Shown here piece after piece: positions 20,789 to 34,200 of a stretch of 64,000 nt of DNA. The notes beneath the pieces were generated by a model that was given only the letters and a program-made list of their open reading frames with translations, did no database searches and was not told the origin of the DNA. Made by a program: the position numbers and the translations under genes. Positions within the stretch are counted from its first letter, which is position 1. The number at the start of each line of letters is the position of its first letter. This stretch comes from Nymphalis io (Eukaryota; Arthropoda; Insecta; Lepidoptera; Nymphalidae), in assembly GCF_905147045.1 (NCBI RefSeq), contig NC_065888.1:10421001-10485000 (forward strand). Reading direction: 5' to 3'.

Positions 20789-22326
20789 GTGCAAGACTAA
20801 CCCGACACTACACTGAAGATTTTCAGGACGTCAGTCTTTTCGAGATTAGAATGGCTCTCGGACAACTCAAAAACAACAAGGCACCTGGTGATGATGGTAT
20901 TACAGCCGAGCTTCTGAAGGCGGGTGGTACACCGATCCTCAGGGCTCTTCAGAGGCTTTTTAACTCCGTCATTGCCAAAGGTCAAACGCCAAAAGCATGG
21001 CACAGAAGTGTGGTGGTACTTTTCTTTAAGAAGGGTGATAAAACCCTTCTGAAGAATTACAGGCCCATCTCACTGCTGAGTCATGTTTACAAGTTGTTTT
21101 CGAGAGTCATTACGAATCGTCTCGAGCAAAGGCTTGACGACTTCCAGCCACCCGAACAAGCCGGATTCCGGAAAGGCTTTAGCACCATAGACCACATACA
21201 TACGCTGCGGCAAGTTATACAGAAGACTGAGGAGTATAACCAGCCACTTTGCTTAGCGTTTGTGGACTATGAGAAAGCCTTTGATTCGATCGAAACCTGG
21301 GCCGTGCTGAATTCTCTTCAAAGGTGCCAAATTGATTATCGGTATATCAGGGTGTTAAAGTGCTTGTACGAGAACGCCACCATGTCGATCCGACTCCAGG
21401 ATCAGAACTCAAAACCTATCCAACTGCAGAGAGGTGTAAGACAGGGAGACGTGATATCTCCGAAACTGTTTACCGCTGCATTGGAAGATGTTTTCAAGCT
21501 TCTGGACTGGAACGGACTTGGCATCAATATTAACGGCGAGTACATCACTCATCTTCGATTTGCCGATGACATTGTAATTATGGCTGAGACCTTGGAAGAC
21601 CTCGGCACTATGCTCGATGACCTCAGCAGGGTTTCCCAACAAGTGGGTCTAAAAATGAACATGGACAAGACGAAAATCATGTCGAACATCCATGTTGCAC
21701 CCACTCAAGTCAAGGTTGGAAATTCTGCACTCGAAGTTGTAGACAACTATGTCTACCTAGGTCAGACCATCCAACTAGGTAGGTCCAACTTCGAGAAAGA
21801 GGTCAATCGTCGAATTCAACTCGGCTGGGCAGCGTTCGGGAAGCTACACGATATCTTCTCATCCCAAATACCGCAGTGTCTTAAGTCGAAAGTCTTCGAC
21901 CAGTGTGTGTTGCCAGTGATGACTTATGGATCAGAGACGTGGTCGCTCACAATGGGCCTCATAAGAAGGCTCAAGGTCACTCAAAGGGCAATGGAGAGGG
22001 CTATGCTCGGAGTTTCTCTGCGAGATCGAATCAGAAATGATGAAATCCGCAGGCGAACCAAAGTAACCGACATAGCCCGAAGAATTGCTAAATTGAAGTG
22101 GCAGTGGGCGGGGCACATTGCTCGCAGAACCGACGGCCGCTGGGGCAGAAAGGTTCTCGAGTGGCGACCACGAACCGGAAGACGCAGCGTGGGCAGGCCC
22201 CCTACAAGGTGGACCGACGACTTAGAACGAGTCGCGGGAAGCCGTTGGATGCGGGCAGCGCAAGATCGGCCAACGTGGAAATCCTTGGGGGAGGCCTTTG
22301 TCCAGCAGTGGACGTCTTTCGGCTGA
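20789..22326 (+). CDS. RTE-type LINE reverse transcriptase (N-terminally truncated)
   Basis: About 512 codons of the retrotransposon polyprotein without a stop or frameshift. The frame also runs open into flanking DNA to an ATG at 20731, which is host sequence and not part of the element. RT motifs in order: NNKAPGDDGI, NYRPISLLSHVYKLFSRV, QAGFRKGFSTIDHI, FVDYEKAFDSIE, GVRQGDVISPKLF and the catalytic FADDIVIM. After the RT come VYLGQTI, VMTYGSETWSL and the C-terminal WAGHIARRTDGRWGRKVLEW, VGRPPTRWTDDLERV and VQQWTSFG blocks that mark this group of lepidopteran RTE elements. It copies RNA into DNA at a nicked target. Without the endonuclease it is probably not autonomous. Confidence 0.88.
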
Positions 22327-22334
22327 TGATGATG
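20789..22334 (+). mobile_element. 5'-truncated RTE-like LINE with 13-bp TSD
   Basis: The unit ends in a (GAT)n-type tail (gatgatgatgat), as RTE elements often do. It is bounded by ataataggtgtgt at 20776-20788 and again at 22335-22347, an exact 13-bp duplication. The endonuclease and any 5' UTR are missing. Length is about 1.55 kb. Confidence 0.85.
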
Positions 22335-22458
22335 ATAATAGGTGTGTTATAAGTCGCAATCCCAAAATTGTGTAGTTGAAATTATATTATTAGACACTGC
22401 TAAAATCGTCCGAGTCCTGATGGCAATAATAAAAGTATCTGGATCTACGTGTAAATGT

Positions 22459-22610
22459 TGCACTGCCGGGCTAAGGCCTCCTCTCTTAGAGGGGGTTTGG
22501 AGCTTATTACCTACACGCCGCTCTGATGTGGTACACATGTGGCGGTTTTTCATTCAAATACTTCAGAATCATTACGTTTTCAGGGATGTATGCCCGGTTT
22601 GAATCAGCAA
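22459..22610 (-). repeat. Family A SINE, diverged
   Basis: Reversed SINE body from 'tgccgggctaaggcctcctc' to the reversed B-box-like 'cccggtttgaatcagc'. The central part is shortened. Confidence 0.55.
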
Positions 22611-23046
22611 GATTCACTTATTCTAACCATCTTGGCTCTTCTACCTTTATATTTTATATTTAATTCACCTCATATATTATTATATTACTTTTCATATGCT
22701 TATTATATTGCTATACTTCTCATTATTTCGTTAGGTATGCGAAGGTATTTCAAACTAAACACTCCATTCGTGTCTTTAAAAAATATTATATTTGATAATG
22801 GTAGACGTTCCCCATAACTAGCTCAGTTACACAACGTTTATAATCAATAAAGAAAAATGATATAAGAATATTTTTTGCATAGCATACATTAGTTAAAACT
22901 GTGTAGAACCTTACAATTTTATGTCCTATCAAATATATATCTTTCTCATTCTGAAAAATAATTTACAAGAAATAATATTTAAGCTATAATAGTTTTAGTA
23001 CGATTCAAAACATAAAACAAGAAACATTGTCTCACCACCTGTGTTG

Positions 23047-23327
23047 TATATCGTAGTAGGTACTTTTACAGTCAGCTCACTTTTACGACAGAAGGTAGCA
23101 AGAAAGTGTGAACGGAAGTGGGCAACGCGAGTGTATAAAAAGGCACAGCCTCTGACGCTGCCACAAAATTATTAATAAAGGTTCTAGGTGTGTACTAGGT
23201 GCTAGTACAGACGGAGCCGTGAGGAGCTGTGGGCATAATATAAACGTGGTAATAGTACTTTAAATAATCTGTATCAATTTGAAACTTGTAATTTATTTTT
23301 ATTTTCACAATTTGTAACTACGATATA
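23047..23327. repeat. 11-bp terminal inverted repeats around a promoter-like block (possible MITE or solo LTR)
   Basis: tatatcgtagt (23047-23057) and actacgatata (23317-23327) are exact reverse complements 280 bp apart. Between them lie a GC-richer stretch, a TATA-like tataaaaag and an aataaa. No target duplication was found, so the boundaries are tentative. Confidence 0.35.
23131..23142 (+). promoter_or_regulatory. TATA-box-like element
   Basis: gtgtataaaaaggcac lies in a locally GC-rich block, followed 35 bases later by attaataaagg. A TATA plus a close AATAAA is also seen in short LTRs. No downstream coding exon was found. Confidence 0.35.
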
Positions 23328-23329
23328 GT

Positions 23330-24850
23330 GTCATATATAACTGTAAAAAGTTTGTCTATATTATTAATTTTGGGATACCCTATAAATTATACATGTATGC
23401 ATGGGCGCAGCCAGGTCTTTGATTAGGCTTGGTACAGTCCAGAATAATATATTCGTACTGCTAAGCTATTCAAAGCATAAATTGTTAATTTATTTATTAG
23501 ACTTTTAAAGCCCTTGCCAGAGTAAAGACCTGGTTACGACAATAATATTTTGTTTTTTTTTTTTTACTTTTTTATGTACGTATTTATATTTAGTTATATT
23601 TTCATTAATCTAGACACATTATTAGATCTGTTATGATATATTTTTTGTTAAAGCAGTAACCAGACACCTTAGTATATAATCTATTACTGTTAATGCATAA
23701 ATTATACAATAAATAAACATGTATTTATTGCTCAACGTTGTTGCTAAATGTTGATATAATTGTAAATAAATATTGTTTCCTGATGCGCTAGTCAATGCCG
23801 TGTACAAAGTAAAAATAAAAGTTGTGCTAATATTAAAAACATATTGTTTTATTACGTTTGCTGTATAACAACACATTTATGCATTATTTAAAATGGGTAA
23901 GTGATAAACGGAAGCCCTATAAGAAATATTAGCCGTCTCTTACATCATCAAAGTTGCAATAAGATGACAATTTGTTAGAATTGGTCCCCAGAACACAATA
24001 GTAAAGTGATAGTATAAATGTAAAATGTAAAGTGGTAGTATTACTATTTGGTAGTGGAATATTTTTTATTTCCAAATAATGACATTAAATGTGTTCGAGA
24101 ACAATAATATGATTATTTTTCCACTTGTAAGAAATATCAATATGGTATGCAATATTCAAATAAATAATATACTGCAAAAAAGGAAATAGTTTTATTGCTA
24201 AGACGAAATTCATAGCACATTTAATAAAAAACTTAAATATTATTGAATAAAAGGACCTTTCAAACATAGAAATAGTCATCATGGTTTACTAAAATTAAAT
24301 GCCAGATAGCGATTAATTCATTCTGTTGCGAAATTTAACCAATTCTGCTTAAAATGGATTAAAATAATTTTGGTCAATATCTGGTAATGCAAAAACCATC
24401 ACAGGCGGCTAGCTTTGAATCTACAAAAGTGAATTATGAATTTAGGCTGTTAGGGCTTAAAAAGAATTCAGTTTTTCTCTTTGTTTTTAAAGTTCCTATG
24501 AACTAGATTCATATTATATCACATCACTGTACGCAATGTTTTTATTGGACATTCTCCGACGAAGAGAAAAAGCAATAAATATTTAATATGTAACAATAAG
24601 TATTGTGGTCCTTGTACTATTATTTGACGATTTATTTCAGATGTTATATTATATACATATCTATATATAATATATATTTCATTTTGAGAATTTCGACAGT
24701 GTAGGGATAAGTAGTATGTGTATATTAAATCTTATAGTAAGAAAATATACATGAATTAACTTTTGTTGGTGTTTGTCCTTTAGGTTTCTATACAGTTTCT
24801 TGACGTTTTGTCAATTTTTTTTTGTCTTTCAATATAATACATCTGATGAT
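23330..24850. other. AT-rich DNA, no gene seen
   Basis: Short open frames only, none with recognisable protein character. Confidence 0.4.
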
Positions 24851-24861
24851 TCTGATTTAAA

Positions 24862-25035
24862 GTGTTGGAAGGTGAAGGAAAACTTTTGGAGGAAACCTGC
24901 ATGTGGAGGATGAAAATCTACCGCGTCTATGCACCACCAGGTATTGAAGCAGCATGGTGGAGTAAGCTACAAAAATCCTCTTTTTGAGGAGATAGCCTTG
25001 CCCAGCAAAGGCACATTTACAGGCTGTTACTTTAC
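24862..25035 (+). repeat. Family A SINE body, diverged, headless
   Basis: 'ggtgaaggaaaacttttggag', 'gaaacctgcatgtg', 'gcagcatggtggagtaagc', 'gcccagcaaaggcacattta', 'caggctgttac' occur in family order. The tRNA-like head is missing. Confidence 0.65.
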
Positions 25036-25837
25036 AAAAAACTTTTTATATAGATCCTTATTTATCCGTGTGAAGCCAGAACGGTTATCTTCCTATAAAT
25101 CTTTTGATATTCATCATTTATAAAGGTTATCTGATGTAGGTCGAAATTCTAAAACCATGTTCGTTATATGTTACACTGGCAGTTATCGAGTATATCTGTT
25201 CTTGTATCACTTTAAGTGCTGCACTGCTCTAATCTTGTTCAATCGTCCATAACTGTATACAAAAAGTATGTGTGTATGAATTATGTTTTAACCATACAAC
25301 ATCAATCATGTCGTTAAATGAATTTCAATGGAAATTAATTAAAATGATCAAATTATATAAAACATTAAAAATAGAGGTATGTTTTTTTTTAATATTTATG
25401 TATTTTTTAATTAAAACTATAAAGACTGACTGATAAATATATAAATATAAATGATTGCCCGATGGTTATTGATCATCTGTGCTCATAGAGGCCCTATAGA
25501 TCTATGCTATTATTATAATTGCTATTTATTGCTATTTATATGCTATTATTTTTATATATTTCGTTGCCCTATAAAATTGTACAGAGACTGAACTGAACTT
25601 CTAGCGATAGGATAATAACATATAAGTGAATGGTAACTGCATAGGCTGTTTCACATAAATACCTACATCAATTAAGAAATAGTAAGTAAACTAAGCTTCA
25701 TAATAGGTTATTATTAATGTCAAGATCATCAAAAAGAGTCTGTAATTAAAAGTGAATTAAAAAAACATCGTATTAATAAATTTAAATGAACCAGTGCATC
25801 GTAATTGAATATTTTGGAAAAAGTTTAAGTTGTTTAA

Positions 25838-25995
25838 CTCATGGTCAGCGTTGAAAGGAAAAATGGCGAGGGAACCTACATTTGTCGTTCTTGTCTTGTC
25901 TTTGTCTTCGCAAAAAAAGTGGTAGGATAAACTTCATAACTTCTCCTAAGCAACATGGGCCAAGATAGTCCAAAAGAGGACATTTACACGTTTTA
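25838..25995 (+). repeat. Family A SINE body, strongly diverged
   Basis: Weak but ordered match: 'gttgaaaggaaaaatggcgag', 'ggaacctacatttgtc', 'ataaacttcataacttctcct', 'aggacatttacacg'. Confidence 0.4.
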
Positions 25996-25999
25996 CCTT

Positions 26000-27610
26000 T
26001 TAAAACCTAGCTTTACTATTTAAGTTTATTTTGAAATAATAACTAACTAAACCATTAACAACATGTACTTAGTTACTTTTTTGACAGCTTTAAATAAAAC
26101 AAACAAGATAAAACAGAAGTTTAATTCCTATTCAAAAAGATGATTATACCTGTCCGCAACAAACGTTTATGGCAGAAAACTTAAATGTTCTAAAACTCGA
26201 GTAATCGCCGTCCTTCGCAAAGCTTTATAACGTTCAAGGCGGCATTTGACACCACTGTGACCTCAAACTGTCGCCATTTAGGCTCTAACATGCGAACATC
26301 TTGGATAGAGTAATCAAACTAATATTATAAAGATATAAGTTTTATCAGGCTATTTATATTTCATGAATTGACGCCCTAGACTATTTTTTTTTAGACTATT
26401 ATTTTTTCTTTAATCTAACAATTCTCCACAGCTATGTTATTCTTTGGTGTTTCTATTATTTTGATTTAGTTTAGTAGTTTAATGTGCCTGCATGTTTTAT
26501 TTGCAGGCAACACAGCAAACGATGAATCATTGATTACCTACTACTATTTTTATTATAATCTGTGGGTATAATTTTTTTATATCCAATTACTTTATTATTG
26601 TGAGCCAGTTGTCTTTCTTGAACCTTTTAAGATTACTATTAATACTGTTTAGTTTGGTCGGTAAAGGCGTCTTAAAGGATTGTTAAAATTATTTTGATGT
26701 AATTAGAGTAAAATTTCAACATACAGGTTTTACTGTTCTTGTATGTATTAAGTTGCTTGTGTTTACATTTAACTATATAAACATGGTCGTAGTTTTATTA
26801 ATCGCATTTTATTAATTATTTGTATTATACCGGTTTCATGAAAGCAAAATAAGCATCTTTTTCACATTTCTAACAATGTCGCTATCACTGGTAATTTCCG
26901 AAGTATTTTTTATCAATCCACAAGGGTGTTGTCAGTCGACCATGTGTCCGTGACCGGCGACCTACCTACCTCCAACACTTAATTTTGTAATGAGTCGTAA
27001 ATACGTAAAATTAAATAAATATTTAAATAGAAAATTAGGTTGTTTTTATCATACTAAATTTTTTTATTTTATTACAATAAAAGATTTTCAGTAACCCTGG
27101 AGAATGTCTTTGTTAAATTTAACGATTTAGAGTTTTATACTTTAATAGAATCATTTAGCATGTACTTACAGAAAACTCGGCCACTATATTCAAGAAACTA
27201 TTTAGTTCGGTAACGGGTAGTAGAATTGTCTACAAGGCGTTATTCAGAATCTACCATTGGCTTGCTGCTAACAGATGGTAAGTAAGGTAAGTAAATCTAT
27301 AAAGATGACAGATACTAATGTTTCCATAAAGAAATGTAAACGTCAATTAGCCAATTCTACTATTTGGAAACAAAGCGAATCGTTTTTTTTAAATATAGTA
27401 ATCTAACTTGACTTAAGATGTCACCGGAGAGACGAAGGATTCGAATTTTTAGCACAATGTTGCATTTCTTTTATTACCTGAGGGACCACTCTCTGTGACT
27501 TGAAAGACAGTTCATAGCCACACGCGGAATTTTATTCTAATATATACACGAGTATTAGAAGGTTTTAAAATGTAAACTAAACAAAAACGTTAAATATTAT
27601 TGTCTTAACA
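26000..27610. other. AT-rich DNA, no gene seen
   Basis: No supportable feature. Frequent A/T tracts. Confidence 0.4.
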
Positions 27611-27619
27611 CAAAAACAA

Positions 27620-27919
27620 GCCGAGATGGCCTAGTGGCTAGAACGCGTGAATCTTAACCGATGATCGTGGGTTCAAACCCGGGCAAGCACCACTGAATTT
27701 TCATGTGCTTAATTTGTAATTATAATTCATCTCGTCCTTGACGGTGAAGGAAAACATCGTGAGGAAACCTGCATGTGTCTAATTTCATTGAAATTATGTC
27801 ACATATGCATTCTACCATTGCCGCATTGGAGCAACGTGGTGGAATAAGCTCTAAACCTTTTCCTCAAAAAGGAAGAGGACGCCTTAGCCCAGCAGTGGGA
27901 CATTAACAGGCTGTTACTG
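27620..27919 (+). repeat. Family A tRNA-headed SINE, full length
   Basis: gccgagatggcctagtggc through caggctgttactgt; the head and B-box-like gtgggttcaaacccgggc are intact. A short acaaaaa match on both sides may be what remains of a target duplication. Confidence 0.85.
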
Positions 27920-28735
27920 TAACAAAAATAAAATATATACTTCTGAGTTTGTTTCAAACGGATGCTTTAAAAACTCTGTAATATTATATTTTACAACTCA
28001 ACTAAATGTTCAGAGACGCGTTTAAATTTTGTGCATTAATTTATTTAATCCTTAGAATACAATTATTTTCTATGATATTGAAGTAACGAAGTTTTATTTT
28101 AGTTTCAACTACCACTTGCAAGCGCATCAAACTTATTATTAATATTTGCTCAGCATTTATATGAGTGAAAGTAAGTTAGTATCTTAGGGAGTAAAGATCA
28201 CGTTATTTACAATATAAGTAGAATTTTAAACAAAGATATAATATGTGTTACGTATCTATAAGTAACGTTTGAGTAAAATTATAAGCACAATAGGTTTTGC
28301 TATTTTATAATTTCATAAGATGATTTTGTAACGTGAAGTTTTAAGTATGAAGCAGTATGACTTCAGAATGTATTTACGAATGAAAGTTACTAATTCTCTA
28401 CACTCGAGTAACAGGAATAGTATTTGTGTGTTCCTTGTACCAATGTAACAAAACAATTTTCTCACGAAATGATTAATATTCTTCATTTTTATATTGGCCA
28501 ACAGTAACGTTACAAACTATGTAATTTCTCACTATAAAACATTTAACCTGATTTCTAATCCAATATAATTTATATGCAGATTGATCATAAGCGCAGAGCG
28601 GTGTCAACATGTGTCCATGCTAATTTACAAAATTAATTTCGCAAAATGGCCAACATCCATTTTAATAGAATAACTTAATAACATACATTATACCTATCGA
28701 ACAGACCGAAACAGCCCGGAAAGCCCGAAAGATCC
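27920..28735. other. AT-rich DNA, no gene seen
   Basis: No supportable feature was found. Confidence 0.4.
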
Positions 28736-28739
28736 ATAA

Positions 28740-28918
28740 TTGGTGGTAGGTCTTTGAGTCTGGATTGGTACCACTTTTTCATCTAATTCTTCCGATAGAC
28801 TATTGTTGTTTCCCGATTTAAAGTTTAAGAAAGCAAGTGTAATTACAAGACAAGGGACTTAATGTCTTAGTTCTCAAGGTTGGTGACCACTTACCATCAG
28901 GTGGCCCATTTACAAGCT
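28740..28918 (+). repeat. Family B repeat with internal deletion
   Basis: Head 'ggtggtaggtctttgagtct', middle 'aagtgtaattacaagacaagg' and an intact accacttaccatcaggtggc tail hairpin. The part between 'caaggttggtg' and the hairpin is deleted. Confidence 0.7.
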
Positions 28919-29556
28919 TAATAAATAGAATAACTAAAATATTTTGAGTGATATAAAAAACTGAATTTTACAATATTTATAACAGCTCTTAAGTGCGTCA
29001 TATGTCGACAATATAATTGTTGTTATGTTGTTATTTTAATTTAGAAGTCATCTTTTGAGCATACTATGATACAACATTTAACCTCCATAGCTCAACGTTT
29101 TATAGGCCGGTAACGATGTACAAACCCGATTCTATTCAGACCCTAATACATAACCAAGGTATAGCCAGAGGGCTGTTATCGTCCGCACTTGGGAGTAGAG
29201 ACTTTACGCTTTATTTGCAATACTAAAAAAACATAGTTTTATTAAACGTTATCGAAGAAAACAATATTTCGCAGCTTATTCAAATTATCGTCCATTATCG
29301 TCAATATGTTTATAGTCAAGTAACTACAATAATTCAGCTAAACTTTTTTTGGTTGCATACAATGTGGTCTATTAGCATAATTTTTTTTGGGTACCGATCG
29401 AAAGCACTTAGAATAAATATCTAAATTGTTGAGTGAATTTATTTTTTCATCCCAGATTTATGTAATAAAATATTTAACTCAACCTATAATACGATATTCA
29501 GGGCGTGGAGTACCTATTTATACCAGGATACATACCTATTTATTTATTTTTTAAAT
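28919..29556. other. AT-rich DNA, no gene seen
   Basis: No supportable feature was found. Confidence 0.4.
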
Positions 29557-29559
29557 GTA

Positions 29560-29722
29560 ATAATGAAAATCAAAATCAAAATGTCTTATTCAGCATTGAA
29601 GCATTACACTTGCTTATTGATAGTCAGACCAGAAACTACCACCGGTTCGGAAGAGAAACACCCAGCCCTGAGAAGAACCGGCGAAAGAAACTCGGCGGGG
29701 TTTTTTTTTTACATGTATCATG
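29560..29722 (+). repeat. Family F repeat ('accggttcggaa ... aagaaccggcgaaagaaactcg')
   Basis: Starts with repeated tcaaaa units, then 'ctaccaccggttcggaagag', 'gagaagaaccggcgaaagaaa' and a T run. A shorter relative is at 55570-55640. The accggttc/gaaccggt pair forms a small stem. Resembles a common lepidopteran nonautonomous repeat; its class is not determined. Confidence 0.5.
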
Positions 29723-29885
29723 TTTCATTTACAAAAATTAATAAAGTGAGAGAAATAACCAAGCGGCGATCGTCTCATTCCTAAGGTGTGCTATCATCCA
29801 TAAATTTATTAATTGTAGCACACAAGCGTTGTACACAATAAGGTGAATACAATAACAAAGCAACATCAAAAGTTCACGATGCACT

Positions 29886-29945
29886 ATACACGGCACCGTG
29901 CAGTGGCACGAAGCTATGCAGTCTCCCGGTAGCGGTGCCGTGCCG
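29886..29945. repeat. GC-rich imperfect hairpin
   Basis: acacggcaccg (29886-29896) is matched by cggtgccgtgc near 29933, with further 'gtgccgtgccg' copies, in otherwise AT-rich DNA. The function is unknown. Confidence 0.5.
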
Positions 29946-30029
29946 TTACACAGCGGCCGGTGCCGCACCATGGACATGTGTCAGCCTTACTACTTAACGT
30001 TTCTCCGATTATAACTTTTTCTTAATACA

Positions 30030-30240
30030 AAAATATGAATGTTTGTGTGTTTGTCCGCTATACGGTTATTCAACTATTCATCCGATGATGACAAAACTTC
30101 AGTGTTGTGTTCTGTGCACGTCAGCGAAGACCCTGGGTTAAAAAGAAAACTTTGTATGTTTGTATTTCGATATAAGCGATCAAGACCCTCATTCCATCTG
30201 TGCGAAGCCGAAGAGCTTTAGACGATCTCCAATGACCTTT
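30030..30240 (+). repeat. Degenerate dispersed repeat (TE remnant)
   Basis: 'gtttgtccgctatacggtta', 'ttcatccgatgatgacaaaa', 'gtcagcgaagaccctggg', 'ccatctgtgcgaagccgaag' is the pattern of a common old lepidopteran repeat with the vocabulary of the one at 11520, in the other orientation. Confidence 0.45.
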
Positions 30241-31096
30241 GGTAAGCGACAAATATATGTACATATAAAAAAATAAACACTCCATTAACTATACAAGAGT
30301 CGAGTGTGAATACGTTTTTGCAAAGTCCGTGACACTCGTATTTTATACGTGAGCACAAATACTGACTAGGCACATAAAATAAGATACAAATATACATAAA
30401 AATCCTGAACAGGTGCTAAAATGCGAAGGCAAACGTAGAGCCTGCATTAGAGTTTCCCGGCCTTAGAATTGAAAAATGTGTTGATATATTTATTATTGTA
30501 TTTATATTGGTCTAGATTATTTAAAATCCACAAGCACGAGGTCACCTCGGTTTGAACCATAATTGTTAATAATTTCAGGAAGGAGTACAACTGCATAAAG
30601 CATTTTTGATAAAATAATATTAAAATGGTATATTTTTTCTAAAAAAACTTTAATATAATTGGAAACGATGAGGATGTAATGGTATTGAGATATGAGTGAA
30701 CTACAGCCATGAAGTGTGAGTTACTGTGGCTCTTAATTAAAGAGGTATGCCAAAAACATAAAGTAATAAATTTTTTATAATTTATTATCAAGAAATGGAT
30801 GATGACAATATAATACGTACTTAATAATTATTAGATTTTTATCAAAAAATAATTGCTATTTTAATCACGACACTTTTTTTAAATTCATTTATCTTTAACT
30901 CGATATATATCGGTAAATACTCTCTATGACTGTCAATTATAACGAACAAATATGAACGAGACTATACAAATTGTGCAAAAAAGAACGAGATATAATTTCC
31001 CTATGAAAATTCGCCTGTGTACTAAAAAGCTTAGAGAAATACATTTACAAAATACATATGAATAATAATATAAAAAATCTTCTATGATATATTTTC
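30241..31096 (-). other. Region downstream of the DRC5 gene
   Basis: AT-rich. A minus-strand AATAAA (plus TTTATT at about 30780) lies 310 bases after the stop codon and could be its poly(A) signal; this is untested. Confidence 0.35.
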
Positions 31097-31293
31097 TTAA
31101 ACTTCCGGGATCCTTTCGGGGTATCTACCGGGAATGTATTCCGGGTTATTAGGATTGTATTCCCATATTAAATATTCTGGCTCGTTGAGATACAGCGGCG
31201 GAATCTCCTCGCTTGGTTCAGTTTCTTGACCTACAAGCTTTTTGTTACGTTCTAATAGCTCATCCACCTTGGCTTGAGTTTCTTCGGATATAT
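31097..31293 (-). CDS. DRC5: DRC5 exon 6 (last)
   Basis: Minus-strand acceptor cttctag before 31293; stop TAA at 31099-31097. Encodes ISEETQAKVDELLERNKKLV, which matches the final helix after the last LRR in the family, then a Pro/Glu/Tyr-rich tail. It joins exon 5 in phase 1. Confidence 0.85.
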
Positions 31294-34200
31294 CTAGAAG
31301 TGTTTTTAAATTTAATACGTATATATTTATTTTATAAACGACAAGAGCTACGTAACTGACGAAACGTGACTGTTAAAGACAAATGGCAATGTTAATTAGA
31401 CTTAGGCCTAATATGGAAGTGCTAATTAAAAAAAATACGTTCCTAGTTCGAATGGTACGCAACGAAAATTATACGTCAATATCGTAAAAAGCTAAAATAA
31501 CTTTAAATAAGGTTACCTGCATTGTAAATTTAGTATAACTAAAAGTTTTAAGCCTTACATTAGTTTCATGCAAAAACCCTTTTAGCTAGAATACAGAGGC
31601 CGACTTTTTTACTTATATTTATACATATTTAGAAGGGTCTCCCTTTAAATGGTTAGCTAGCTAGTTTTATGCTTCTGTGGTTTCATTATAAAATCAGTGT
31701 TAGACTGACCACAATTTAATACCACAAGTAATGAGCATAATCAAATTTATTTAGTCTAATTTAGTTTTAGTTAACTAATTAGTCTGTAAGTAAATATTGA
31801 TGTCTCATTGATCATCTATAGCATCATCGACTGTTATCCGTTAATTAAAGTTCGGATTAGTCAAATTAATTAATCTGACTTTAATCAACGTTTCAGAAAC
31901 AAGAAGTATATTTTGATAACATCAATTAGTTAGTGATTTTGTTTTAAGTCACTACATACATAATTGTGGTCTCTTAATTACTGTTTAAACACTATTCAAC
32001 ATATTCGTAGTTACCAAGACGAACTATGTACTTTCGACACGGTGCTAGCTTTACATATGAAATAGAGCTTATACTCTGCTTAGTCTGCTTGATACTATGT
32101 TTTGAGGTTTTTTGACACAAATTTATTTAAGTTTAATTTCTAGTATTTATACTAAAGTTATAAGTGGTTAGATATGGTAAGTAAAAGTGGTATAAGTGCA
32201 TACGTACTTGAATTAGTTGTTATCCTACGATTATGATATAGCTAACTAATATATTTACGATTTTAGATAGTAATGTTGACCGGATTAGGTTAGTTACAAT
32301 TTCCTGACGAACGCAAGTAAAACTATAATAAATATGCCAAAAATTTAGATGATTTTGATTGAAGATGATTTTTAGAACTCAAAAATATCTAAAAAACGCA
32401 TTGGCCAATATTATAATTATTTTAGTAAGACCAAAATACATATATAATTATAAGGATAATTTAATTATAAGTGTAAGTCGGGGTAAATGAGTTAATGACT
32501 CACAAATTAATATAGTTTTTTTTTGCTAAATATGTTATAATGATATCAAATATTCTACGCCAAATATAAAGTAGACAGCGTAAAAAAATATATTTTTTAT
32601 CACATTTCTAAAATCGTTTGACCGACACATACGTGTACTACGCAAGTCGACTCTCAATACTTTTTTATTTTGTTCCAAAGCTTGAATAAGAGTCTTTTCC
32701 GCTTCGCCGGATAAGTTATTGGCAGCCATGTCTAATCTCGTCAGACCACGGTTAAGACTTAGCAAACCTGCCATCTGAAAAGGCAAAGTTATTAAGATTT
32801 AAGTACATGACTGGCATGAAAATAAATCTTCCACAACCAAATATAACAAAATAAACTCTATATTAAAAATGAGTTTTATCATTATCAGACATTTGATATC
32901 CGTTTTGTTGTTATATAATATATTATTATAGCCAACATTTCCAAGGAAATGTTTCCTATATTATACCTATGGTAAGGCTTTTTTTAGGAATGTGGGTACC
33001 ATCCATTCGGCACCTCTACCATCACAGCAATACAAAGTATTGTTCTTGTTGTGTTCCAATGTAAATAGAGAATGCGCCGGTGTGTTTACAAAAACAAAAG
33101 ACAACTGCTTACATAGTCGTATTATACAAATGACGGTATGAGAAGTGATTTTTACTGGTACCAGTATCTATGATAAGCATTAATCACCTTTACTCATAGA
33201 TACTAACTATCGCATGTTCTATATGCTTGAATTAAGTATAAATAAATCGAACCTTTTCCGCAGACGCTCCGTGAAAACCACAAGAGTTTACAATCAATGT
33301 TTGAGGTTTTTCCTTGCATCTTACAAAAGCCGCAGCAAATATTGTCGCACATTCCAACGACATTGGATTTAAACTGAAATCTTCAAAGAAATACAATTAT
33401 TGTTATGAATAAAAAATTGTAACTTATATGTCGATAGAAATGTTAGCAGATACCCAAGAGCTCTATCGGCGCAGCTGGTTTCATTTGTAAGGCATAAGCA
33501 ATGCCTTGAACGCCGACCTCCTTGAATCGATTGTTTGCTATTCGTATTCGTTTCACATTTTTATGAATAAAAATAAAACCTCCCAATGCTTTCATACCAT
33601 AATCACCAATTTTACAATGATTAAAATCTAATTCCTCGATAGACTCTCTTTTCACAAGGTTTTGTAAAATTAATTTTACCTTTGAACAGTCTAAATTGCT
33701 TTTGTTAATTCTTAATATTCTTAAATGCTGTAAATATTCGAGCCCTCTACACAAGGATTCACAGTCCGCTAATGAAAATTCGAAATATCTCATCAAGTAG
33801 CCGTCTTGAAGGTTATTAATACCGAATATGAGAGAAATTTCGTTTAAATTAAATAACCTCACTAATACCGGTTCTAGCGGTATGTGATCATATACTTTTG
33901 GTACACTATATACACAAGCATCTTCTACAGCGTCTTCACTAAGAACAGGGGGAGTAGGCTGACGTACCATTTGCAATTGATTGAGACCCAATTCAAAAAT
34001 ATACGGACTGACCTATACAGAAAATATAATTTGATACAATTCTAACAGTAAAATAAAAAACGAAACTGTTAATGTCTGTTTATTCTTAAGATTTGGGTCT
34101 TTGGGTCACCACGCTGGTCGTATGCGGGTTGGTGGATATTTGTTGTGCATTTACATCCGATAGATACAGGTTTTCTCACTTTGTTTTTCTTCATCGCTAA

